From NCBI RefSeq assembly GCF_001482305.1, contig NZ_LOHP01000043.1:1-64000 (forward strand): a stretch of DNA of 64,000 nt. The letters are read 5' to 3'. Below the pieces are notes generated by a model. The model was not told the DNA's origin. It saw only the letters and a list, made by a program, of their open reading frames with translations, and made no database searches. The first letter of the stretch is position 1, and each line of letters begins with the position of its first letter. The stretch is from Leucobacter sp. G161 (lineage in GTDB: Bacteria; Actinomycetota; Actinomycetes; Actinomycetales; Microbacteriaceae). Shown here piece after piece: positions 30,300-37,153 of the stretch. The translations under genes were made by a program, and so were the position numbers.

Positions 30300-30390
30300 G
30301 TCAAGAATTCAATCGGCAACTGGCAGTTCAAACAAGTGATCGTTGTCGCATTGATCGAAGTGACCGATACGTATCGCTTCTAATGACGCT
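30300..30390. promoter_or_regulatory. Divergent promoter region with 12-bp palindrome (Lrp site candidate)
   Basis: The perfect palindrome CGATACGTATCG (30365-30376) lies between the dehydrogenase and lrp-like genes. Repeated TGATCG words at 30338 and 30351 surround it. The location fits an Lrp/AsnC operator controlling both directions. Confidence 0.45.
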
Positions 30391-30855
30391 ATGTTGATCA
30401 TTATGTATCTCCTCGACGCCACCGACCGGCGGATCCTCGCTGCCCTCGACGCAGACTCACGCGCGACCGTGCAGGCGATCGCGTACGAACTCGGTCTCGC
30501 ACGCGGCACCGTACACACGAGACTTGATCGGCTGCAGCGCTCGGGCGCGCTCAAGGCGCACTCGCCGCGACTCCACCCGCCGGCGCTCGGCTGGCCGCTG
30601 CGGGCGCACATCACCGCCGAGGCGAACCAGGACAAGCTCGACCTCACGATCGCCGACCTCGAACAGATCCCAGAGATCATTGAGTGTGTCGCGGTGTCCG
30701 GGCAGAGCGACCTCTCGATCGAGATCGTTGCGCGCGACGCCGACGATGTCTACCGAATCACGCAGGCCATCATGAAGTGCCGCGGGGTACTCCGCACCGC
30801 GACGTCGATCATGCTGCGCGAACTCATCTCGCGGCGCCAACACCAGCTGCTCTAG
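30391..30855 (+). CDS. Lrp/AsnC-family transcriptional regulator
   Basis: A 154-residue regulator with an N-terminal winged HTH (DATDRRILAALDADSRATVQAIAYELGLARGTVHTRLDRL) and a C-terminal AsnC ligand-binding domain ending IMLRELISRRQ. Two start codons are possible, 30391 or the ATG four codons later (MYLLDATDRR), which matches the family N-terminus better. Being divergent from the amino-acid dehydrogenase gene, it most likely activates it in response to an amino acid, as BkdR/Lrp-type proteins do. Confidence 0.88.
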   Translation: MLIIMYLLDATDRRILAALDADSRATVQAIAYELGLARGTVHTRLDRLQRSGALKAHSPRLHPPALGWPLRAHITAEANQDKLDLTIADLEQIPEIIECVAVSGQSDLSIEIVARDADDVYRITQAIMKCRGVLRTATSIMLRELISRRQHQLL

Positions 30856-30885
30856 CCGGCGGCGGCGCCGCGAGTCGTCTGCGCG

Positions 30886-32790
30886 TTAGCGCTCGAGGAG
30901 CGCCTGGCCGAGGAACTCGCCGAGCGCCTCCGGGGCGTCAAGCGGGAGGATCGCGGCGACGTACTGATCCGGCCGCACCACAACCACGACGCCGTCGCGG
31001 CTCAGCTCACGGATGTCGAAGATGTCCTCGCCGGGGTTCGCCGCGTAGATCTTCTCGTAGTCGGTCATACCAAGCGGCCCCGAGGCTGGGAGGAACAGCT
31101 TCGACAGCTCCTCGATGCGCACCTCGCGGTGCGGCTGCTGCATGACGGCTTTCACGTCGAAGAGCGAGTCGATGTCCTTGCCCTCCGGTGTGAAGCGGCG
31201 GATCGGCGACGCCTCGTTCTCGAGCATCCAATCAGCCCATCGCGCGAGCTGCTCGCCCGAGCGGTCGGCGAACGCGTACACGCGGTAGCGGCCGTCGGCG
31301 CGGTGGTGGTGACCGAGGTGGATCGGCACCGCGTCAGCGACGCGGGTCGTCTGGACCGACTTGAAGCGCTTGCCGATCGGGAACCCTGCGGCGAGCGTCT
31401 GGTGCTCGTGGTCGCTGGTGAGCATGGATTCGGTGTACTCGGTCATGAAACCCGCGGGGAACTCCGCGGTTTGCACGTAGAACTCTTCGAGCTCCGAGGG
31501 CGAGTCGAACTCCTCGGGCTTCTTCGCCATGAGCGTCGACCATTCCTTGTCGAAGTCGATGAGGTTCTTCGCGGTGACGCGCCGCTCCTCAGAGTAGGTG
31601 GCGAGCAGCGACTCGGGGCTGCGGCCTTCGAGCACGTAGCCGAGCTTCCAGCCGAGGTTCCAGCCGTCCTGCATCGAGACGTTCATGCCCTGACCGGCCT
31701 TCGCGCTGTGCGTGTGGCAGGCGTCTCCCATAAGGAACACGCGACCCTTCCCGTCCGGCGCGGTCTCCGCGTCGTCGAAGCGGTCGGTGAGGCGGTGCCC
31801 CACCTCGTAGACGCTGTGCCAGGGCACGTCACGCACGTCGAGCGTGTACGGGCTGAGGATCGCGTTCGCGCGGGCGATGATCTCCTCGAGCGGCGTGGTG
31901 CGCACCTTCTTGCCGTCCTCGGCCGCGACCTCGCCGAGGTCGACGTAGATCCGGCACAGGTGGTTCCCCTCGCGCGGGATGTGCAGGATGCTGCCGGCCT
32001 CCGAGTGAATGATGCACTTCTTGCGGATATCCGGGAAGTCAGTGACGGCGAGCACGTCCATGACGCCCCAGGCGTGCAGGGATGTGGATCCCGACAGCGA
32101 TCCGCCGATCGCGCTGCGCACCCGCGAGCGTGCCCCGTCAGCTCCGATGACGTACTTCGCGCGCACGGTGCGCGTGCCGCCCTCGGTCGCCGAGTCCGCC
32201 TCGGCGGCGTTGATGCCGGCCCCGCGCTGCCCCGTGACTTCGCGGAGCGTCACGGTGACGGGGTACTCCCCCGTGCCGACCTCGAGGCCCTCGAATTCGT
32301 AGCCATAGTCGATGTCGCCGCGGGCCGGGGCGCGGCGCGCATACTCGGCGAAGTAGTCGATGACGCGGGCCTGGTTCACGATGAGGTGCGGGAACTCGCT
32401 GATGCCCGCAGGGTCGTCGTCGGTGACGGAGGTGCGCACGATCTGCGCGGGGTTGGCGGGGTCGGGAGTCCAGAAGTTCGTCTCGGTGATCTGGTAGGCC
32501 TCATCGGTGATCTGCTTGGCGAACCCGAAGGCCTGGAACGTCTCGACGCTGCGCGCCTGGATCCCGTCGGCCTGGCCAAGCACGAGCCGCGAGTCGCGGC
32601 GCTCGACGACGCGCGTGACGACGTTCGGGAACTGCGCGAGCTGCGCCGCAGCGACGATTCCCGCGGGGCCCGACCCGACGATGAGCACGTCGACTTCCTC
32701 CGGAAGCTCCTCGGGCCGATTGAGACCGACACCCTCGGCTGGCAGCACGCGCGGATCCGTGGAAACATAGCCGTGATGGTGGAACTGCAT
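30886..32790 (-). CDS. FAD-dependent aromatic hydroxylase, 3-hydroxybenzoate 4-monooxygenase-like
   Basis: A 634-residue class A flavoprotein monooxygenase. It has the FAD dinucleotide motif GSGPAG at 39-44, the DG motif YVIGADGARSRVR, and the GD motif VFLMGDACHTHSAKAGQGMN. A thioredoxin-like C-terminal domain (from about 445) is as in phenol hydroxylase and Comamonas MobA (639 residues). MobA turns 3-hydroxybenzoate into protocatechuate with NADPH and oxygen. A GAGG site lies 8 bases before the ATG. It is divergent from an IclR regulator with a near-ideal operator between them, so induction by the aromatic substrate is likely. Another phenolic substrate is possible; no protocatechuate pathway genes are in the window. 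Confidence 0.82.
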   Translation of the reverse strand: MQFHHHGYVSTDPRVLPAEGVGLNRPEELPEEVDVLIVGSGPAGIVAAAQLAQFPNVVTRVVERRDSRLVLGQADGIQARSVETFQAFGFAKQITDEAYQITETNFWTPDPANPAQIVRTSVTDDDPAGISEFPHLIVNQARVIDYFAEYARRAPARGDIDYGYEFEGLEVGTGEYPVTVTLREVTGQRGAGINAAEADSATEGGTRTVRAKYVIGADGARSRVRSAIGGSLSGSTSLHAWGVMDVLAVTDFPDIRKKCIIHSEAGSILHIPREGNHLCRIYVDLGEVAAEDGKKVRTTPLEEIIARANAILSPYTLDVRDVPWHSVYEVGHRLTDRFDDAETAPDGKGRVFLMGDACHTHSAKAGQGMNVSMQDGWNLGWKLGYVLEGRSPESLLATYSEERRVTAKNLIDFDKEWSTLMAKKPEEFDSPSELEEFYVQTAEFPAGFMTEYTESMLTSDHEHQTLAAGFPIGKRFKSVQTTRVADAVPIHLGHHHRADGRYRVYAFADRSGEQLARWADWMLENEASPIRRFTPEGKDIDSLFDVKAVMQQPHREVRIEELSKLFLPASGPLGMTDYEKIYAANPGEDIFDIRELSRDGVVVVVRPDQYVAAILPLDAPEALGEFLGQALLER

Positions 32791-32824
32791 GGGTAATCCT
32801 CACTTCGTTGTGCCCTGAGAGCCT

Positions 32825-32845
32825 AGTGTTCAACTATTGAACACT
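32825..32845. promoter_or_regulatory. Perfect inverted repeat, IclR operator candidate
   Basis: Nine-base arms AGTGTTCAA and TTGAACACT flank a CTA spacer. The site lies between the hydroxylase start (32790) and the IclR gene (32922), so it can control both. No other perfect copy is seen in the window; a half site GTGTTCAA recurs upstream of the MHS transporter at 38.5 kb. Confidence 0.65.
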
Positions 32846-32921
32846 GAATTCGAATACTGCACACTAGTTTATGCGGGCCAGCCCCGTCGCACAACACCGG
32901 ACCCAACGATTAGGAGAGCCC

Positions 32922-33626
32922 ATGGCCACCACCCCGACCGCAGGCTCACAGACACTCGCCCGCGGACTGCGCGCGCTCGAGGTCCTCGCCGAGGCCCGAT
33001 CCCCCATCTCCATCGCCAGACTGTCCGAGGAACTCGGAGTCCACCGGTCGAACACCTACCGGCTCCTGCGCACCCTCGAAGAGCACCGCTTCGCGATCCG
33101 CGACGATGCCGGGCTGATCCGCCTCGGCCCGCGTATCGCCGCGCTCGCACACGGCGTCGCCCCGCAGCTCAACACCGCAGCGGCGCCAGCCCTCACCGAG
33201 CTCGCACACGGCCTCGGCATGACCGCGTTCCTCACCGTGCTCGACGCTGGCGACATCGTCACGCTCGCCTCGGTCGAGCCAGGCAACGTCGACGCGAGCA
33301 TCGCGCGCAACCCGGGTGTCAGGCACCCCTGGGATCGCGGCGCCCCCGGCCACGCCATCGAGTCAGCCCTCTCACCGGCCGAACGCGAGGCAGCGTTCGG
33401 AGCAGCAGACCCGAGCCCTGCCGCGGTCGAGGCGCGCGAGCTCGGTTACGCGCTCAGCGAGAGCGAGGTCATCGAGGGCGTCACCTCCATCGCGGTGCCG
33501 CTCCGGATCCCTGGCGAGCCTCCCGCCGCGATCGCAATCGTCCACTTCCGTGTGCCCGATTCGCTCGACACAGTCACCGCCCGACTGCACCGGGCCGCGC
33601 GCGAGGTCCTTGCAAGCTACCGCTAG
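32922..33626 (+). CDS. IclR-family transcriptional regulator
   Basis: A 234-residue regulator: N-terminal winged HTH at about residues 8-70 (LARGLRALEVLAEARSPISI, then LGVHRSNTYRLLRTLEEH) and a C-terminal IclR effector domain (about 80-234) with the WDRGAPGHA segment. AGGAG lies 5 bases before the ATG. It is divergent from the 3-hydroxybenzoate 4-monooxygenase-like gene, so it is its likely regulator, with the TPP-enzyme gene 133 bp downstream on the same strand as a possible second target. IclR members of aromatic pathways bind the substrate and often activate. Confidence 0.87.
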   Translation: MATTPTAGSQTLARGLRALEVLAEARSPISIARLSEELGVHRSNTYRLLRTLEEHRFAIRDDAGLIRLGPRIAALAHGVAPQLNTAAAPALTELAHGLGMTAFLTVLDAGDIVTLASVEPGNVDASIARNPGVRHPWDRGAPGHAIESALSPAEREAAFGAADPSPAAVEARELGYALSESEVIEGVTSIAVPLRIPGEPPAAIAIVHFRVPDSLDTVTARLHRAAREVLASYR

Positions 33627-33653
33627 CCCGATCCGCTACACTACGAATTGTCC

Positions 33654-33670
33654 ACCCGGGCTCCCCGGGT
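33654..33670 (+). other. Hairpin in the leader of the TPP-enzyme gene
   Basis: A perfect 7-bp stem (ACCCGGG/CCCGGGT) with a 3-base loop, 27 bp after the IclR stop. It could be a weak terminator or part of a structured 5' leader (33627-33759). No known riboswitch consensus was recognised. Confidence 0.4.
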
Positions 33671-33759
33671 AAGGCACCCGAAAAAGGGGCGCTGCTGCGA
33701 GGCTTCGCGAGACATACACGGTCACCATTCACCGCTCGATCCAATGAAGGATTTCGCAG

Positions 33760-35610
33760 ATGTCTCTCTCGCACCCAGTTTCGTCGACCCCGCAGACCCT
33801 CGCAGCAGCGACCGCCAAGGCGCTCGCTGAGCACGCCACACAGAGCTTCGGCCTCATGGGCAACGGCAACGCCCACCTCATCGACCACCTCGGGCACGCA
33901 GGCGTCGTCTACACCGCCGTGCGGCACGAGGCCGCGACAGTCGCAGCCGCCGACGCCTACACCCGGGTAAGCGGCAAGCTCGCCATCGCCACCACCACCT
34001 ACGGTGCAGGATTCACGAACACGCTCACCGCACTCGCCGAAGCAGCGCAGGCACGCACCCCTATGCTCGTCGTCGTGGGCGATGCCCCCTCCAGCGGGCC
34101 GCGCCCCTGGGACGTCGACGAGGAAATGCTCAGCGCAGCGGTTGGCGTGCGACTCTTCACCCTCGGCGTTGCCAAGGTCGAGGAAACCGTCGATCGGGCC
34201 GCAGCATATGCCGTGCGAATGCGTCGCCCAGTCGTGCTCGGCCTGCCATACGACCTCGTGAACGCGCCCGTCGCCACCCCGGCGCCCGCCGTCACCGCTC
34301 CAGCCACGCCGGCCGGCATCGACCTCAACGACCCAGCCCTCATCGCCGAGCTCAGTTACTCCGCGGCAGACGACCACCAGGTCGCTCCAGTAGACCCCGC
34401 TCCCACGAGCATGTTGCCCGGCGCCATCGTGTCCGGTTCTACTGTGCCCGCCGCGCACCGTATCGAGGCCGCAGCCGAAGTGCTCGCCGGCGCCACGCGA
34501 CCCATCATCATCGCTGGCCGCGGCGCACACCTCTCCGGTGCTGCGACCGAGCTCGGCGCACTCGCAGACCAGCTCGGCGCGCTCACCGCGACCACCGCGC
34601 TCGCACGCAACATCTTCCCCGAAGCGCACTACGACCTCGGTGTTGCCGGCGGCTTCGGACAGCTCAAAGCCATGGCCGTGATCGAGCAGGCAGATGTCGC
34701 GCTCGTCGTCGGAGCTGGCCTGAACCAGTTCACCATGCGCTTCGGCGAGCTCTTCGGGCCGGGAACCACCGTGATCCGCATCGACACCGAGCAGGTCGCT
34801 GCACCCAAGACCCAGCACCCGATCACTCACCAACTCTTGCAGGGCGACGCCCGTGCGACCCTCGAAGCCATCGCAACGGCGCTTCCCGCCGCGATTGCCG
34901 CGGCCGGTGGCGCACCTGCAGGCGCCGGCGGATGGCGGGCGGCTGTCTCTGGCCTCGAGCCTGGTGGCGCACTCCGTGCGCGCCCGACCGGCGACTCCGA
35001 GCTCTGCGCGGACGGCCTGCTCGATCCACGCGCCGCCGCAGCCCGCATCGGCGAACTTCTCCCCGAAGACCGGCACGTGACGAGCGACGGCGGACACTTC
35101 ATTGCCTGGGCAAACATGTTCTGGCCGGTCGCCTCCCCCGAGCGCATGATCATGGTCGGGACCGCATACCAAACCATCGGACTCGGTTTCAGCACGGTGC
35201 CCGGCGTCGCCGCAGCTGCCCCAGACTCGACGATTGTGCTCACAACCGGCGACGGCGGCGGCCTCATGGGAATCGCGGACCTTGAGTCAGCGATCCGCAC
35301 CGCGCGCAGCCAGGTCATCGTCGTCTGGAACGACAGCGCCTACAGCGCCGAGGTCCATCTCTATGGCGAGATGGGACTCGACCAGGGGCCGATGCTCATT
35401 CCGACCGTCAACTTCGCCGGTGTTGCGACGGCACTCGGGGCGGAGGGTGTCACCGTGCGCACACTCGCTGATCTTGCTGCGCTCGAGGCGTGGGTCGCCG
35501 CTGGCCGGCAGGGCACCATTGTTCTTGACCTGCGGGTGTCGGGCAGCGTTGTCGCCGATTACCAGCGCGAGGTGCAAAAGGTTAACGGCCTCGAGGTGCC
35601 GGAGGCCTAG
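33760..35610 (+). CDS. Thiamine diphosphate-dependent enzyme (acetolactate synthase/benzoylformate decarboxylase family)
   Basis: A 616-residue protein with the three-domain ThDP fold: the N-terminal PYR domain carries the activating Glu57 in AVRHEAATVAAADAYTR, a central TPP_enzyme_M domain covers about 230-365, and the C-terminal PP domain has the cofactor motif GDGGGLMGIADLESA ending in WNDSAY. Family members are acetolactate synthases, 2-oxo acid decarboxylases and carboligases. No regulatory small subunit gene adjoins it and the middle-domain linker is longer than usual (Pro/Ala-rich, about 175-235), so it is probably not the biosynthetic IlvB. A role in aromatic 2-oxo acid metabolism beside the hydroxylase is possible but unproven. 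The start has GAAGGA upstream. Confidence 0.78.
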   Translation: MSLSHPVSSTPQTLAAATAKALAEHATQSFGLMGNGNAHLIDHLGHAGVVYTAVRHEAATVAAADAYTRVSGKLAIATTTYGAGFTNTLTALAEAAQARTPMLVVVGDAPSSGPRPWDVDEEMLSAAVGVRLFTLGVAKVEETVDRAAAYAVRMRRPVVLGLPYDLVNAPVATPAPAVTAPATPAGIDLNDPALIAELSYSAADDHQVAPVDPAPTSMLPGAIVSGSTVPAAHRIEAAAEVLAGATRPIIIAGRGAHLSGAATELGALADQLGALTATTALARNIFPEAHYDLGVAGGFGQLKAMAVIEQADVALVVGAGLNQFTMRFGELFGPGTTVIRIDTEQVAAPKTQHPITHQLLQGDARATLEAIATALPAAIAAAGGAPAGAGGWRAAVSGLEPGGALRARPTGDSELCADGLLDPRAAAARIGELLPEDRHVTSDGGHFIAWANMFWPVASPERMIMVGTAYQTIGLGFSTVPGVAAAAPDSTIVLTTGDGGGLMGIADLESAIRTARSQVIVVWNDSAYSAEVHLYGEMGLDQGPMLIPTVNFAGVATALGAEGVTVRTLADLAALEAWVAAGRQGTIVLDLRVSGSVVADYQREVQKVNGLEVPEA

Positions 35611-35621
35611 CCTCTGGGCCT

Positions 35622-35699
35622 CAGCCCCCTGAGCCCCCTGAGCCCCCTGAGCCCCCTGAGCCCCGGGGCCCTGAGCCCCTGAGCCTCTGAGCCCCTGAG
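35622..35699. repeat. 9-bp tandem repeat array (AGCCCCCTG units)
   Basis: Four exact 9-base AGCCCCCTG units are followed by variants (CCCTGAGC, CCTCTGAGC) until 35699. The array lies just after the TPP-enzyme stop and just before a dispersed palindrome. Confidence 0.75.
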
Positions 35700-35716
35700 C
35701 GAGAGCGTCGCCCACA

Positions 35717-35785
35717 AGCCATTACCTCAGCGAGGTCATGAGCGTTCTACCGCAGGATGCTCCTGACCTCGCTGAGGTGATGGCT
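35717..35785. repeat. Dispersed palindromic (REP-like) element, copy 2
   Basis: Arms of 27 bases (35717-35743 and 35759-35785) pair at 25 positions around a 15-base loop. The core ACCTCAGCGAGGTCATGAGC is shared with three other copies. It lies upstream of the AbiEi-like gene. Confidence 0.85.
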
Positions 35786-35886
35786 AGCCAGCACCGGAGC
35801 CTGAAGCACTTTCGCCGCTTGCAACCTGTTTCCACAGGTTGTCGGGTGACGCACCATCGAGATGCCAGGAGTGACACACTCCCAGC

Positions 35887-36942
35887 ATGACTTTCTCCGG
35901 CCTTCTGGCAGAAGCAGCATCACATCTCTTACACCGCGACGATCTCGCGCGCGCCGGGATTGGCGCCCGTAAGATCACCGCAATGGAGCGCTCCGGAGAA
36001 CTTGTACGCGTTCGTGCCGGAATCTTTGTTCCGCGCGCATATTGGGAGACAGCATTCCCGGAAGCCCGTCATGCGCTCGCGATACACACAGCACATCAGG
36101 CAGCACGGCGTCCTCCGGTGTTCTCCCACCGCAGCGCAGCCGTGTTACACGGCTTGCCTGCGTGGTCAGGCTCGTTGAACTCCACGGCGCAGGATCCCTT
36201 GCAGGTGCACACCACCGTAGCAAGGGGCTCGGACGCCACGTCCACACGCGTCACCCGCCGCCACATCGCGCACCTCTCCACTGACGATGTGACGCAGGTT
36301 GGCGAGTTTACAGCCACCAGCGCAGATCTCACGCTCGCCGACCTCGCACGAAGCGACTCGTTCGCGGTAGCGCTCGCCTGCGCGGATGCGCATCTCCACC
36401 GCAACATGGGGGCGCGTCATTCGTCCGCCACCCGTGGATGGGGAGATTGGCAGGATCGCTTCGAGCAGCGCTCGGCGTCGATGGCCGGGTACTCAGGAGT
36501 ACGGGCAGTGCGGGCGCTCGCTGAACTGGCCGACCCGCGCGCTGAGTCGCCGCTGGAATCGCTCAGCAGACTGCGGTTTTTGCAACTCGGGCTCGTGCCT
36601 GAGTTACAGGTGTCTGTGCCTGCGAGGTCAGGAGGGCACCTGTATCTCGACTTCGCGCTCTCGGAGTTGGGGTTCTGGGGTGAGTGCGACGGAAAGTCAA
36701 AGTACACAAGTAGTGAGCTGCTGCGCGGCTCGTCGCCCGAAGAGATCGTCTACGCGGAGAAACGCAGACAGGAATGGATCGAGGGAACCACCGGGCTTCG
36801 GTGCATACGCTGGGGAGTGTCCGAGGTACGCACCCTCGAACGCTTTGCAGCCCATCTTCGAGCCCACGGAGTACCAGTTCCCGGGCACCCGAGCGAACTG
36901 GATACCCCGGCGACAGCACAGTTCCTCGCGGCCCTCCCCTGA
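35887..36942 (+). CDS. AbiEi-like/DUF559-like protein (putative antitoxin-type or endonuclease-fold)
   Basis: A 351-residue protein of a type abundant in Microbacteriaceae. Residues 1-90 resemble an AbiEi antitoxin N-terminal HTH: DDLARAGIGARKITAMERSG, then LVRVRAGIFVPRAYW. The middle contains FSHRSAAVLHGLPAW. The C-terminal third looks like a DUF559/Vsr-like PD-(D/E)XK nuclease: SPLESLSRLRFL, then YLDFALSELGFWGECDGKSKY with possible catalytic Asp, Glu and Lys. No partner toxin gene adjoins it. It is flanked on both sides by dispersed palindromes (35717 and 37010), and its codon use is less G/C-biased than its neighbours, which suggests a transferred module. Function is unproven. Confidence 0.65.
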   Translation: MTFSGLLAEAASHLLHRDDLARAGIGARKITAMERSGELVRVRAGIFVPRAYWETAFPEARHALAIHTAHQAARRPPVFSHRSAAVLHGLPAWSGSLNSTAQDPLQVHTTVARGSDATSTRVTRRHIAHLSTDDVTQVGEFTATSADLTLADLARSDSFAVALACADAHLHRNMGARHSSATRGWGDWQDRFEQRSASMAGYSGVRAVRALAELADPRAESPLESLSRLRFLQLGLVPELQVSVPARSGGHLYLDFALSELGFWGECDGKSKYTSSELLRGSSPEEIVYAEKRRQEWIEGTTGLRCIRWGVSEVRTLERFAAHLRAHGVPVPGHPSELDTPATAQFLAALP

Positions 36943-37009
36943 CTCGGCGTAGGGGGCTCGTCCGCCGCGCTCACCTCCCGCACCATCCAGACAGCATCGC
37001 TGAAACAGG

Positions 37010-37070
37010 ATGACCTCAGCGAGGTCAGGAGCTTTTCGCTGCGAAAAAGTCCTGACCTCGCTGAGGTCAT
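37010..37070. repeat. Dispersed palindromic (REP-like) element, copy 3
   Basis: Perfect 21-base arms (37010-37030 and 37050-37070) start and end ATGACC and GGTCAT. The inner CTTTTCGC/GCGAAAAAG can extend the stem with one bulge. This is the best-preserved copy. It lies between the AbiEi-like gene and the convergent MHS transporter gene. Confidence 0.88.
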
Positions 37071-37094
37071 GTCATCTGAGCGCCCGTGGGTAGG

Positions 37095-37137
37095 GGTGCC
37101 AGGGGCACCAGGGGCACCAAGGGCAGCAGGGGCAGCA
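37095..37137. repeat. Short 9-bp tandem repeat (AGGGGCACC units)
   Basis: Two exact AGGGGCACC units followed by the variants AAGGGCAGC and AGGGGCAGC. They lie 25 bp from palindrome copy 3 and just beyond the transporter stop, mirroring the array near copy 2. Confidence 0.6.
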
Positions 37138-37153
37138 CCCCGCGGTGAAGGGG

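Noticed and set aside
33650-33720. SAH- or SAM-type riboswitch before the TPP-enzyme gene
   Set aside because: The GGGGCGCTGC word is reminiscent of SAH elements, but the matching downstream AGGCTCG arm and overall pairing are not found.
35622-35699. CRISPR-like array
   Set aside because: Units are only 9 bp, contiguous and without spacers, so this is a simple tandem repeat.
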